A stretch of 64,000 nucleotides of DNA from Anagrus nilaparvatae. Its lineage: Eukaryota; Arthropoda; Insecta; Hymenoptera; Mymaridae. The stretch is from NCBI GenBank assembly GCA_022575985.1, contig JAKSXM010000014.1, positions 11,160,001 to 11,224,000 of the forward strand, written 5' to 3'. This document shows, piece after piece, positions 18,741 to 30,511 of this stretch. Every line of letters starts with the position of its first letter. The first letter of the stretch is position 1. The translations under genes and the position numbers were made by a program. The notes beneath the pieces are model-generated. The model did not search any database, was not told the DNA's origin, and saw nothing but the letters and a program-made list of their open reading frames with translations.

Positions 18741-19611
18741 AATAAATAATAGTTTTCAATTTATGAGGGTGTTGATCCCATCAACGTTATTAAAGAGAAA
18801 ATACTCAATAAATATGTGATCGTGCTTGAAATAAAAAAGCCTTAGCTTTTTTATAATTCTTTACGATTTTTATTAATTATTTGCACCAATCTCCATTTGC
18901 ACCAATCTCCTTGTAATTGACTATTTGCTATTGATATTTACTATTAACAGTTAACTTCTGACTAGTCAGTATTATGTAATTATGATTATTAAATAATACG
19001 ACCTTTCCAGACAATGATAAAATTCTTCAATACTCGTGCTGATATGTGGTGTAATATTTACGCTCTAAATATATCAGACAGTGTAGTATTAAGTTAAGAA
19101 CAATCAATAAGATGTTTAAAAATTTTTTATGTTGGGAAATTCCGAAAAATTTTCCGGAAAATCCCAAGGTCATTTCGCCTCTTGGCTAAACAATGTGAGG
19201 CTTTGTTATGAAATAACTAACAAAATAAATAATTAATAATTAAATAATTGTTACGTAATATAACAATTATAAATATTTTAAGTTAATTTTATAAATAATA
19301 TTTAAGCTAATTAATCAAATAATAAATGTTTTAAATTAAGAAACTATAACACTAAATTAAGAAATAACATAAAATTAAGAAACTATAACATTAAATTAAG
19401 AAATGATAATATAAAATTATGTAATAAAACAAATAGTTTAAGAAATAATAATATTAATATTTTGGATATTTTAAATATTTGTAAAAGATCAGTTAGTATA
19501 TAAGATCAATAAAATTGTAATAACGAGGAGTCAAATATCAGAAGTTGTCATCGACGTGTACTTATATCCGTCTTTTAATAAAGTTTAGTTTTAACGGGTT
19601 AGTAAGATAGA

Positions 19612-19965
19612 ACAGTTACCGACATTAGTTTTTTGGAAATAATTAATTTTTTTGTTAATATAAAAATTTGAATTTTATTTCATCCACTCCGTAATAAAAT
19701 TCTGCGTCGATTTTAAAAAAAAAAAGCTAAATAGCTCAAAATTTACTAGGAAAAAAGTTGGATTTCCCGATTTTATTAGCAATTTTCAAGCAATTTTAGA
19801 AAATCCAACTTTTTTCCTATTAAATTTTGAGCTATTTAGTTATTTTTTTTTTAATTGACGCAGAATTTAATTACGGAGTGGACGAAATAAAATTCAAATT
19901 TTTATATTAACAACAAAATTAATTATTTCAAAAAAACTAATGTCGGTAACTGTTCTACCTTAACG
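19612..19965. mobile_element. Palindromic element of about 350 bp
   Basis: The arms begin with ACAGTTACCGACATTAGTTT and end with its complement near 19930-19960. The centre is near 19788, around AAATCCAACTTTTTTCC and its inverse. Almost the whole length pairs. It lies inside the 18.98-20.88 kb inverted repeat, so it is a nested insertion. Confidence 0.65.
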
Positions 19966-20087
19966 GCCCCTTAACAATAATTTGTTGTGCTTATTTGGAT
20001 TCCAGCCCTATAAACATCATTTGTAAGTATTTATTTATATTTATCTATTTGTTACTAATAATCCTAGCCATTAGACACATAACAGCT

Positions 20088-20658
20088 TCATCAGTATGAT
20101 CACTGTTTAGCCTTAATCATAGATGACCAAGACTTAAATAAAAAATCAATTTTTTATACTTTAAAAATTAAAAAAACAAATAATTTCTTTCAAATTATTA
20201 ATTCAAAAAGTACTCACTCGGCGTAGATGAACTGTGAAATGATGGGGAGAGAAAGAGATTCTTACTCTCACCATCCCTCACAAAGGCCGAAGCATTGACG
20301 GCGCTTTAAATAATTTAACAGCTTGTTTAATATCATTAACATTTCCCTCAATAAGCAATAAAAAAAAAATTTTTTTTAAATCTTTTTTTATAAATTTATT
20401 TTCAAGCAGTTTGTTTTTTGTACTACGTACATTCTTCATAACACTGTTGGACCAGATGGCCTTTATGAGGGATGGTGGGAGTAAGAATCTCTTTCTCTAC
20501 CCATCATTTCACAGTTCATCTTCGCCGAGTGAGTACTTTTTGAATTAATAATTTAAAAGAAATTTTTTATTTTTTTAATTTTTAAAAAATAAAAAATTGA
20601 TTTTTTATTTAAATCTTGGTCATCTATTATTAAGGCTAAACAGTGATCATACTGATGA
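20088..20658. mobile_element. Palindromic element of about 570 bp
   Basis: The ends CTTCATCAGTATGATCACTG (left) and complement CAGTGATCATACTGATGAAG (right, near 20642) are followed inward by TTTAGCCTTAATCATAGATG, TACTCACTCGGCG and a shared segment TGGGGAGAGAAAGAGATTC. The centre lies in AT-rich sequence near 20370. The right end abuts the right arm of the outer inverted repeat directly. Confidence 0.65.
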
Positions 20659-21099
20659 AGCCTCACACTGTTTAGCCAAGAGGCGAAATGACCTTGGGAT
20701 TTTCCGGAATTTCCCAACATAAAAAATTTTTAAACATCTTATTGATTGTTCTTAACTTAATACTTCACTGTCTGATATATTTAGAGTGTAAATACTACAC
20801 CACATATCAGCACGATTATTTAAGAATTTTATCGTTGTCTGGAAAGGTCGTATTATTTAATAATCATAATTTCATACCAGACGTAAAATTAAAAAATTTT
20901 CATTATGTAATTAATTATTGTTAATTTTCTTTAAACTTAATATTATGTACAGATTTTAAAACTATTCAGTATTATTTATTTAATTATTGTAAATTTTCTT
21001 TTATTTAATTTTAATTTTAAGTACATACTAAATTTTATCTAAATTTAAAAATCTATTTATATTAAGTGCAAATTATATTTACTTTAACTGATTTAAATA

Positions 21100-21216
21100 T
21101 TTATTGTATTATATATTATTGTATACATGATTGACAATTGAGTGTGTTGAATGTTTTTTGTATTTTGTAGTTGGCAAATAAAGTTTCATAATAATAATAA
21201 TAATAATAATAATAAT
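21100..21216 (+). mobile_element. Possible non-LTR retrotransposon 3' end with (ATA)n tail
   Basis: TTGGCAAATAAAGTTTCATA is followed by about ten ATA units. A polyadenylation-like AATAAA just before a triplet tail is typical of I/Jockey-like LINE 3' ends. Nothing upstream is recognisably coding, so only a tail is claimed. The same type of tail, reversed, is at 5680-5714. Confidence 0.35.
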
Positions 21217-21235
21217 TTATTAATTAATCCAAATT

Positions 21236-21544
21236 TTATTGAATTAAACATTTAACGCCCAAGAGCCTATCTACGAGTTCTAAATTAATTTTAAAACCAA
21301 AATCTATTTTTCTAAAAATGTATCCATATGTTAAAAAGTCTCTATTATCAGAATTTGATTTCAAACTTACTATAAAATTAACCGGGAACTCATTATTTAG
21401 GGTAAAAGTTTGATAATAAAAAAAATCGACACGTTGCTTATCAGTATTGTAAATAGAATCAAAATAATGTATACTATGTCTATAAACTAAGAGCGTGAGT
21501 AAACGGCGGGTCTTCAATAGCTCGACATGCCCTTCCAGAGCCAA
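21236..21544 (-). CDS. Unrecognised open frame without ATG start (possible decayed exon)
   Basis: About 100 codons open on the minus strand, from a TTG-type position at 21544 to the stop at 21236. No ATG is available near the beginning, so if real it is an exon or a fragment. The sequence includes LLVYRHSIHYFDSIYN and RKIDFGFKINLELVDRLLG, with ordinary protein-like composition. It lies directly downstream of the (ATA)n tail. I do not recognise it and it may be chance. Confidence 0.2.
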   Translation of the reverse strand: MALEGHVELLKTRRLLTLLVYRHSIHYFDSIYNTDKQRVDFFYYQTFTLNNEFPVNFIVSLKSNSDNRDFLTYGYIFRKIDFGFKINLELVDRLLGVKCLIQ

Positions 21545-22194
21545 AATACCAAAAAATTTAAAATAAAAATTAAGTATGTTTTGGCCTAATATAAAAATCT
21601 AGTCTATGCCGGGGTGTTTTTTTTCAGTTTTTTTTTTTCAAAAATTCGTTAACTTTTTCTAGAAAACCCGACCAAAAAATTTAGAATACAAAAGTAGGTA
21701 TGCTTTGATTCTGAAATAAGCAATCTGGGGTACAAAGTGGCTGAGAAGTAGAGGACATGAAATCAGCAAAAACTACCCCATTTTAAATAACTAATAATGA
21801 ATATTAATTAATATTCAAAATTTCTCGTAAAGGTTGTTATTATTTTAATTATTCTTTGATACCAGTTGGTATCAAAATGGAATAGGGGTGGGGGCGAGTC
21901 CCACAGCCTCTAGACCTTTGCTGCCGACTGGCTGCAAAGTATACACGTGTTTTTTTTTTCCTTCTCGCACAACAAGCGTTTTTTCATAAGGAATTATTGC
22001 TGTCTTTTTTTTCTACTCTTTAAAAAATTATAGAAGATATCTCCAATCGAAATGTATCGAATTAATTCGATATATTTCGAGCTAAAAACGTATTTAAATC
22101 ATCTAAATCATTAACAGCATCCACAGGAAATAATAACTTCTAAGGAGGTATTTTATTTATTTCTCTATTTCTTTTTCCATTAATACTTATATGT
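21545..22194. other. Region without recognised genes
   Basis: A moderately complex stretch at about 21840-21960 (ATACCAGTTGGTATCAAAAT palindrome, CACAGCCTCTAGACC) and AT-rich sequence. No supported feature. Confidence 0.35.
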
Positions 22195-23475
22195 AATACA
22201 AAAAATACGAGGAGAATAGTTTTATATCAAAAATTGTATTAGGAAAGTATAAGTCATAAATGTTTTTTTTTAAGAGAATTTTAATATTTAAAACCAGAAT
22301 CAATTATTTCTCTCTCTCTATCTCTGCCTCTCAGAGCACACATGGCCCGTATAATGAAATACAGGCTCTTTTTACGATGATGAAATACAATATAATTTAT
22401 TAGTATTAGTATATAATGATTATTATACATATCACACTTTTTTTAAAACTTTTAAATGGTGTTTTTAATGAGATAAAGATTTTTCAAAAAGTTAAGCATT
22501 AGATTCGAGAAATCGAGTAATTACGATATTTCTAAAATTAGTACTTGCATTAAAAAAAAAAAATGAGGTACAAAATTAAGTATTACATCCGCAAAAAAAT
22601 GCTGTCATAAAAAATTTTATTATTTTTGAACGAAAAAAATAATCATACAAAAATATTTAATTTATTATTTTATTTACCTATTTAAGGTCATTATATCCGC
22701 CACTGGGTGTTTTTTGCGCAGCATATTTGTAACTGAAATATTTTAGCTATATATTTTATTTATAATAATTTTTTAATAAAAAGAATCAATGCTTTCCAGT
22801 ATTTGGTACAAGAATATAAACAAAAAAATTGATAATGTTTATTTGTTTAAACATAAATACGACCTGTTAAATTTTTGTAATTTTTGGTTTATAAAAGCCT
22901 GAGATTCCAGATCTGGGCAACTTGGATCAAAATTCTGCTTGGCTTTAAATTTTAGAGTATTTTTAATTTTTTTTTTTTATAAACAATTAGCTGTAACTCA
23001 TTACTGAAGAGGTTTAGCAAAAAATTTCCCACGATACCCCCCTCTAGAATTAAATGATTTTCAATATGAGCCAACCAGAATTTTGATCCAAGTTGCTGAC
23101 ATCTGGAATCTCAGGCTTTTATGAGTCAAAAATTACAAAAGTTTGTTTAAACAAATAAATATTATCAATTTTTTTGTTTATATTCTTGTACAAGATACTG
23201 TAAAGTATTGATTCTTTCATTAAAAAATTATTATAAATAATTATACCTAAAATATTTTAGTTACAAATATGCTGCGCGAAAAAACCCTGTGGTGGATACC
23301 CTTCATACTTGTGATAAAAATAAAATAAATACGTGGAGAATAGTTTTACCAAAAATTCTATTAGGAAAGTATGTGTCATTGAATGTTTTTTTTTTAAAGA
23401 GAATTAAAAACCAGAATAAATTATTTCTCTCTTTGCCTCTCAGAACGCACATGATTCATTATATGGCAGTACAAT
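22195..23475. repeat. Direct repeats (about 170 bp) flanking an inverted-repeat element
   Basis: The segment at about 22200-22360 (GGAGAATAGTTTTA, TTAGGAAAGTATAAGTCA, TTATTTCTCTCTCT, TGCCTCTCAGAGC) recurs in the same orientation at about 23330-23475 with moderate divergence. Between them, 22695-23300 is a separate inverted repeat. The open frame at 23289-23507 is a by-product. Confidence 0.55.
22695..23300. mobile_element. Inverted-repeat element of about 600 bp
   Basis: The left arm holds TTTTTTGCGCAGCATATTTG, TGGTACAAGAATATAAAC, AAAGCCTGAGATTCCAGAT and TTGGATCAAAATTCTG. The right arm holds their reverse complements between 23080 and 23295. The central spacer of roughly 120 bases (about 22950-23075) is not paired. 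Non-coding. Confidence 0.65.
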
Positions 23476-24029
23476 ATCAAGTAATAGTATTAGTAATAAT
23501 GATTTAGCTTTGATATGGTGTATAAGAGATTTTTTAGCTTTTTCTAATGTTTATTATCTATATTAGACTGAATTATTTTATGCGCCAGCAAAATGCGTAA
23601 TTATAACAAAAAAAAAATAAATTTATAAATTTCGCGTTGTATTTAGGCAACAAAATCATATCTCAAGCCCATGACAAAACTCGTACTTTAGGAAACCTTA
23701 GGAAATTTATTTTTTTCAGTTACAGTTAGGTATTTTGCTGGTGCTTTTAGAATCCTAAATACTTAAAAAAATAAATAAATAAATTTGTCTAATATTTAGT
23801 TATAATATAGATAATAAACAATTGTTTAAAAAATTAACTTAATGTGTTTTATAAATTTGGGGTATAATTATTTTTTTATGGATAAAATATATTATAAAAC
23901 CCTAAAAAATCTCTTATATACCAACCCCTGTTTAGTTATAAATGTAGCTTTCATTCTATGACCACTTTTAAGACGATGATATTATATTATTAGATAGCAA
24001 TTTACCTTATGAGAATTTTGATATCTCTC
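23476..24029. other. Region with a loose inverted repeat
   Basis: AT-rich. Sequence at about 23520-23600 (TATGGTGTATAAGAGATTTT, TAATGTTTATTATCTATATT) has rough inverted matches at about 23800-23925, centred on ATTTTGCTGGTGC-like sequence near 23670. No gene. Confidence 0.35.
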
Positions 24030-24960
24030 CCCCTCCCCCCTCCATATTTACTTTAGAAAAGTATACTGTATGGAATAGGTACATTAATGCTTTCTGATAT
24101 ATTTTTTAAATTTCTTGCCTTGTGAATCATGCTTCAAATTTAACCTACGATTGAAATGATATCCAATAATTTTCAGTATGAAATAGATAGGTTTTTTTCA
24201 TTAATAATTATTTTAAAAATTATTTTTTCCTTATATTAATTAATTATATTTCCTTAGCTGTTAGCTATTCCTGACGGGCCCTTTAAGAAATAATCTCAAT
24301 ATAAACAATTGAATCAAAGACTTATAGCCAATTAGGGATTTTATTCCGTAGTGGATAATTGGGGGAAATGGGTAAGTTACCCAATAGCGAATAGCTTAAG
24401 ACCCATTTACTCTGACAGATATAAATATTTTAGAACACTTACTTCAAAAAGTTCATAATACCTATAATATAAATTTTTTTTGCAAAAGAAAACATTTTTA
24501 ATTCCATGCTTTTATTTTAACAGAAATGCGAAAAAAAATACAAATATTTGCTAAATGTTCAATAAAATAACTTTTTTAGTATTGACAAAATCACTTCTTC
24601 ATAATTTATGTTAAAAATTAATATTAATTAAATGATATTTTTTACATTGAAACTTTTAATAACATAAGCAAAACAAAAAAGGTTTTTCAACTAACATGTT
24701 TCAATGATTTCTTAAAGGGCCCGTCAGGAATAGCCAACAGCTAAGGAAATATAATTAATATAAGGAAAAAATAATTTTTAAAATAATTATTAATGAAAAA
24801 AACCTATCTATTTCATACTGAAAATTATTGGATATCATTTCAATCGTAGGTTGAATTTGAAGCATGATTCACAAGGCAAGAAATTTAAAAAATTTATCAG
24901 AAAGCATTAATGTACCTATTCCATACAGTATACTTTTCTAAAGTAAATATGGAGGGGGTT
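24030..24960. mobile_element. Inverted-repeat (foldback) element of about 930 bp
   Basis: The left arm (about 24035-24300) includes CCTCCATATTTACTTTAGAA, CAAATTTAACCTACGATTG and AGCTATTCCTGACGGGCC. The right arm (about 24710-24960) has the reverse complements with only a few changes. The spacer of about 400 bases has no open frame. Recent by arm similarity. Confidence 0.7.
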
Positions 24961-25189
24961 TTAAATATACCCCATTTTAAATTTTTTTGCAATATTTTGG
25001 AAGCAGAGCTAAAATTATCTAATTAACTGCCTTTTTTGAAGAAAGGGTAAGAAAATATTGGGATTCAATAATTACAAGCTCTAATTGGGCTATAAGACTA
25101 ATTATAGGACGTGAAAACTAAACCTCTAAGAAGGACTAAGTATAATACATAAATGATAAGCAACATTACAATAAAATCGCTATTCTTAT

Positions 25190-25500
25190 AATTTGTAATT
25201 ATCACCTTTACTAGATGTTAAGAATCTAAACCCAAATTATTTAGATTCTGTAAACCTGTATTATTTTAAGTCCTTATATTGAAAATATACTAAGTCCTTC
25301 AACTCAAATTATTAGAAGTCTCTAAACCCGGAATATTAAGTCCCTAAACTTGAATTTTTCTAAGCCTCTCAAAGTAAATTATTCAAAGTCCCTAAATAGA
25401 AAATATTTTAAGTTCCTAACCCCACATGATTTTTGACATTTGACCCCACTTGATTTTCAGATTCACAGGTTACCCCTCCTTATAAATATGTTCAATGTTA
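25190..25500 (-). repeat. Dispersed element with a degenerate minisatellite core, copy A
   Basis: Starts TATAATTTGTAATTATCACC, continues with TTACTAGATGTTAAGAATC and about ten degenerate units of AAATTATTCTAAGTCCCTAA type, and ends near TATAAATATGTTCAATGTT. The same order is found at 57.34-57.89 kb (same orientation) and, inverted, at 47.5-48.0 kb. No gene. Confidence 0.65.
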
Positions 25501-26164
25501 AAACTACGATTTTTGCAGCAAATTGAAAATTGATCATTTTGGGACAAAAATGGGCATTCAATTTACTGACTGTAAAGAAGAGAATTTAATATATAAAATT
25601 AGAAAGGTAAAAATGTTTTGCAAACAAATAATTCTGAAGGACAAATAAAGAATTTTTAGAAAAAAGCTTTTAGAAAATTGTTGAGACCTATAAAACCCAT
25701 TTTTGTCTAAAATTGCAATTTTTGAGATTAATCATTTCGGGCCAAAAATGACCATTTGGTTAAATTGCTATAACATTGAGAAACTCATGAATAAAAAATT
25801 GCGGTATCCGAGGCTTGAAAAATGACTTTAATACCGAAAAATTGTGACCAACAAGAAGTGTTTTTGTTAACTAAATAACTAAAAAGCAATATTACCAAAA
25901 CACTACATTTAAAAGCCTTGTGCTTAGTATTCTTGTGCCTAGAAGGCCAGTTGGAATAAACGGAGGTTATCGGGGTTTTTTTTCAATTATTAATGAAAGT
26001 AATTTGTAATTTGGTTTCCTAAAGGTAGTCGTCTCTTGTTAGCGAAAGCAAAGTAAAGACTCCGAAAAATCTGCCCTCTTTTTGCCTCTTTGTTAACTTT
26101 TTGCATAAGGGAACTTAAGCAAAATTTTTTCTTGCAAAATCTTTGTTATTACATGATCTTCCGG
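25501..26164. other. Region without recognised genes
   Basis: Segments at about 25540-25570 (TTTGGGACAAAAATGGGCAT) and 25730-25760 (TTTCGGGCCAAAAATGACC) resemble each other, suggesting an old duplication. Otherwise unremarkable. Confidence 0.35.
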
Positions 26165-26350
26165 TGCTGGACATGGTATTTTTAAGTCATATGACAAAAT
26201 GAAATTCATAGGTTGGTATCAATGGGACCTCTCCGTACGCATTGACATCGCATTATACTACGATATAATAGTGTTAGTGTGTTTTAATGTCAACCCTTTA
26301 ATTTTTTTTGTCATTTGACTTTAAAAATAACACGTTCAGCACCCAAAGAC
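26165..26350. repeat. Short inverted repeat of about 185 bp
   Basis: GCTGGACATGGTATTTTTAA on the left pairs with TTAAAAATAACACGTTCAGC on the right with a few mismatches, and the TCATATGACAAAATGAAAT / TTTTTGTCATTTGA segments also match. A probable MITE, without a clear target duplication. Confidence 0.45.
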
Positions 26351-26640
26351 CGTGTATATGCCTTTTTCAGGATTCAACAAAAAAATTGTCCCCACTCCTA
26401 TATTAATCCTTAGTTTTTTTATTTACTAAATAAATATGTAAAAAAAAGCCATTTTTCATACCACAGAAGTTTTGAAAAGTCTGAAAAATAAAATGTAATA
26501 CATTTTTAACATGGAACATGTTCATTGGATGGGTTATTGAAAAAGTCCGGCTTGGCAGGGGCGGGTAAAAAAGTGATGCTTTTAGGGGGGTGGGGTAAAT
26601 ACAGGGCGATCCAGAGCGGATGCATTGTTTGTTTATTAGT

Positions 26641-26735
26641 TAACCAATCGCAGCTAAGATTACAAGCATCAACAAATAGCGATGCACCTAATAAAATAAA
26701 ATTCACGTCCCGCTCGGGATCACCGTGTATTGACG
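26641..26735. repeat. Dispersed repeat ending CCCGCTCGGGATCACC, copy 1
   Basis: TAACCAATCGCAGCTAAGAT through TCACGTCCCGCTCGGGATCA is repeated, same orientation and highly similar, at 44742-44825. The palindromic CCCGCTCGGG and the ending ATCACCNTGTAT look like the terminus of a larger element family. The open frames on both strands across it are not taken as genes. A G-rich tract follows at 26740-26754. Confidence 0.6.
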
Positions 26736-26754
26736 TTTTAGGGGGGGGGGGGGT

Positions 26755-27946
26755 GAAATATTGACGACGTTTTTAGGGGAGAGGGGTATGAAATGGACTT
26801 AGAATATTTCCGATTAAGGGACTTAGAATAATTTAAAGTGGGAGTCAGGGCCTGAACAGGCCCTGATAAGCACAAGAACTTAGAATAATTTAGGTTTATG
26901 GACTTAAGATAATTTATATTTTGAGATTTATTGTAATTTCGATCTTAGGACTTATAATAATTAGGGAATATACGTTAAAACGTTATAAGTGAACATGATT
27001 CATGATCGTTGGTTGTGTGAAAACACAAACCAGTTATAAGTTTTTTTTCATTTTCTGTTAAATTCAGGGGTAGTTTTATCCATTTTTGCCCCCATATAGG
27101 ATTCAGTAAATTAAATAAAAGTTAAAATAAGATAAAACTTTTTCAAATACAAGATTAAAAGAGAAATAAAGAAAAAAACTCACATTGTGTTTTTCCGATT
27201 TTATCTTACCCTGGAGATAGTTTTAAACACCAATAGTTAGCTCTAATATTCCTTTATTGATACAGAATAAAAGAATAAATTCAATATTTAGTTAATTAGT
27301 CTTAAATTGTGGCACTTATTAATTTGATCATTAGTTCCAAAATATTGTGAAAAAACCCATAAGATGGAAAGTTTCTGCTGTATTTTCCTATTTTCTAACC
27401 CAGTAGGACCCCAAATTCGGATTCAGCGACATACAAAACCTACAGAAGGCTTTTTCTAATTTTGGTTGTCGAATTTGGAAACCCTTGCACCACATTCTGA
27501 CTTGAGTATAATATTATTTTGGTAATTATGTTAATTGAGGGGTATTAGAGTTCAGAGTAATTTTTTTGTTGTTGCTCAATTATAGAAAAAGCACGTAATA
27601 ACAAAGTTCCGCCAACAAAAATTTGGTTGAAATTTTTTTTAGCAAACAAATAACAAGGTTTAAAAATAAGGGGCGGATTTTTGGGGTCCTTTTTGGCCAA
27701 TACATAGAAAATTTAACTATGCTTAACATTTTTTTACGTCTTATTTAAACATTATTATTGAACTCAATCTAATCAAAACTTTTAAAATCCCTAAATTAAA
27801 AAATTACTGAAACTCTTTTCTTGCTTTTTCCTAACATGATCAGCTTCGCTCTACCCGTCTTTGACAGTATCTAGTCTATAAGTTTTGGACACTAAAGTAA
27901 GTGTTTCAAATAAATAAATTGGATTAGATTTTTAAAATTACACACC
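26755..27946. other. Repeat remnants, no gene
   Basis: 26780-26960 carries units of the GGGACTTAGAATAATTT minisatellite type in plus orientation. 27405-27510 carries a fragment of the 2.1-3.1 / 8.7-11.9 kb foldback family (CCCAAATTCGGATTCAGCGA, TTCTGACTTGAGTATAATA). The remainder is AT-rich. Confidence 0.45.
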
Positions 27947-28069
27947 TTTAGTTTTTGCCGGATTATACAAACTACAATTGAATAATTCCGATGTAGGCTC
28001 TCCATCGTAAAATTTTTTCATCTCAAAGAGATATATATTTTTCTGCTGCTGCATTTTATTCTGGAACCT
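27947..28069 (-). CDS. Possible internal exon of an unidentified gene
   Basis: On the minus strand, acceptor-like ATACTTTTAG precedes, and donor-like AAAG|GTGTGT follows, a segment of about 123 bases with one protein-like open frame (FQNKMQQQKNIYLFEMKKFY, then GEPTSELFNCSLYNPAKTK). Both splice phases would be the same (phase 1), as for a cassette exon. Composition is less AT-biased at codon level than nearby. No neighbouring exons were found, and a foldback element starts just upstream, within what would be the intron. It may instead be a relic. Confidence 0.3.
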
Positions 28070-28131
28070 AAAAGTATAATACAAAAAAATGTAAGCAATA
28101 ATAAAAAAAAGTTTGTAAATTAAAAGTAAAC

Positions 28132-29636
28132 CCATTACCGCCCAATCGACAAATACAAGCCATTTGAATTTTTTTTAATGAAAAAATCGATATTTTGGGC
28201 TAAAAATGTTACCTAGTAGGTAAAAGGGGCTGAATTTTTCATTTCCGAAGTCCGTTTTAGCATACAACTAGAAAACGCGATATCATCCCCTAAAACTGGG
28301 GTAAATTTTAAACATTTTTTAAACATTATTTAAAATGATACTGGGCCCAAAAAAAGTCTCAGGTCATATCAAATTTTACTAGGGACTATTAATAACACAA
28401 AAAAAAAATAAATTTATATCAATTTCTCATATTCACCCCCTCAGATGGGGTGTAAGGGGGTGGTAATAAAACAAAAAACAAAATTAATATTTTGGTCTAA
28501 AAGGGTTACCTAGTAGGTAATTTGGGCTGCTATTTTCATTTCTGAAGTCCATTTTTATATACAACCCCTAGAAAGTGTAATATCATCCCCTAAATATGGG
28601 GTAAATTTCAAATAACTTATGCGAGTCACTTGAATTCCTGTCTGTGCATAAAAAAATATCTAGAGGCATATAAAACTTTAAAAGGGGGTTATTAATAAAC
28701 TGAAACTAAAAAATCAATATTAAATTATCATATTCCCCCCTTTAGAATGGTTGTAAGGGGGTGACATAGCGTATTAGAAAAAATGAATATTTTTGGTATG
28801 AGAACGTCACCTAGTAGGTATATTTATTTTTTCTTCTAACGTCTAAACAATTTTTTAAATTTCCCCCACATTTAGAGGATGATATCACATTTTCTAGGGG
28901 TTATATATAAAAATGGACTTCGGAAATGAAAAGAATAGCCCAAATTACCTACTAGGTAAGACGCTTAGACCAAAATATTGATTTTTTCTATTTTACTATA
29001 ATATCACCCCCTTACACCCCATCAGAGGGGTTGAATATGACAAATTGATATAAATTTATTTTTTTTGTGTTACTACTAGCCCCTAGTAAAATTTTATATA
29101 CCTAGAGACTTTTTTTTGTGCGCAGTTTTATTTTAAAAAACTCCTAAAAAATTTTTTAAATTTACCCCACATTTAGGGGATGATATCACATTTCCTAGGG
29201 GTTGTATATAAAAATGGACTTCAGAAATGAAAAGAGCAGCCCAATTTCCCTACTAGGTAACACTTTTAGACCAAAATATTAATTTTTTTTTGTTTTATTA
29301 CCACCCCCTTCACCCCATCTGAGGGGGTGAATATGACAAATTGATATGAATTTATTTTTTTTTGTGTTATTAATAGTCCCTAGTAAAATTTTATATACCC
29401 TGCGACTTTTTTGGGCCCAGTATCATTTTAAATAACGTTTAAAAAATGTTTAAAATTTGCCCCAGTTTTAGGGGATGATATTGCGTTTTCTAGGGGTTGT
29501 ACGCTAAAACGGACTTCGGAAATGAAAAATTCAGCCCCTTTTACCATCTAGGTAAAATTTTTAGCCCAAAACATCGATTTTTTCATTAAAAAAAATTCAA
29601 ATGGCTTGTATGTGTCGATTGGGCGCTAATGGGTTA
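28132..29636. mobile_element. 1.5 kb foldback element with subrepeated arms
   Basis: Ends AACCCATTACCGCCCAATCG and complement CGATTGGGCGCTAATGGGTT. Arms continue with CAAATGGCTTGTA complements and TTACCTAGTAGGTAA blocks. Subunits of roughly 240-300 bases, each with a CCCCTAAATATGGGGTAAAT-like and a CACCCCCTTACACCCC-like block, occur three times in each arm, in opposite orientation around a centre near 28840. The end motif AACCCATTA is shared with the 8.7-11.9 kb foldback. Confidence 0.75.
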
Positions 29637-29734
29637 ACACAATCAATAAATTTTGAAAATTTATACTTTAAATATTTTTAATCAGGATTTTAGACTTATA
29701 TTTATTTATTAACCTAACGCTACAAAATTATTTT

Positions 29735-30150
29735 TATTTAAAGTTAAGAGTACTGGGAGCGCTCTTTTTAAAAAAAATTTAGTTATTTTTAATTTTTATC
29801 AGTTTTGAAAATTTTTTATGGATCAGGGAAAAGATTTCCCACTTTTTTTATTTGATTTATAATATTTTGTCATAAAAACTTTTTAAATTCATTAAAAAAT
29901 AAGGCCGTACGTTGTTGGGCAAAATTACAAATACTCAAAAATTATGTCCAACAGCATACGGCCTTATTTTTTATTAAATCTAAAAAGTTTTTAAGCCAAA
30001 ATATTCTAAATTAAATAAAGTGGGAAAAAATTCCTCGGCTTCCAAAAAAGTTTTCAAAACCCATAAAAATAAAAAATAAGTCAAAGCAATATGTCGCGCA
30101 CCCGGTACTCTTAATGTTTAATTTTAACTTAAAGTTTCCAGTACTCAGTT
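29735..30150. mobile_element. Palindromic MITE of about 410 bp
   Basis: The arms carry AAGTTAAGAGTACTGGGAGC (left) and complement CCCGGTACTCTTAATG (right), and meet around GGCCGTACGTTGTTGGGCAA / TTATGTCCAACAGCATACGG. The arms differ in scattered places. Non-coding. Confidence 0.65.
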
Positions 30151-30511
30151 AAGTTGCTACACTTAAAAGTTGAAGCAAAATACAAAATTTTTTAGAATTG
30201 CCATACTAGAATGCCGATGCTTTAAACTATAATATCACTTTTAAAAAAATAAATGAAAATCTATTATTTTTATTTAATTTTAGAAATATATGTTTTCTTA
30301 TATCTTTGATCTGAATAACTTATCAATAACTAAAATAGCTGTAAACATTTAACATTTTTAAAATTATAAGCAAACAAAAATAATTAACTGAGTTGTCGAA
30401 AGTCAATTAAGGTATTTCTTTTAAGTTATTTGAATGAATTTTTTGAAACCTCAACGGCAGAAACTTTCTTATATAATATACAAATTTTTAAATAAATATA
30501 AGATTTAAATT

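Larger units (their letters stand above)
18980..20880. repeat. Outer inverted repeat holding two further palindromes
   Basis: The left arm (about 18985-19205) contains ACGACCTTTCCAGACAATGA, ATGTTGGGAAATTCC and GGTCATTTCGCCTCTTGGCT. The right arm (about 20655-20870) is its reverse complement with moderate divergence. The interior contains an AT-rich spacer and the palindromes at 19612-19965 and 20088-20658. No coding sequence belongs to it. The open frame at 20688-20924 lies in the arm and is not a gene. Confidence 0.7.
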
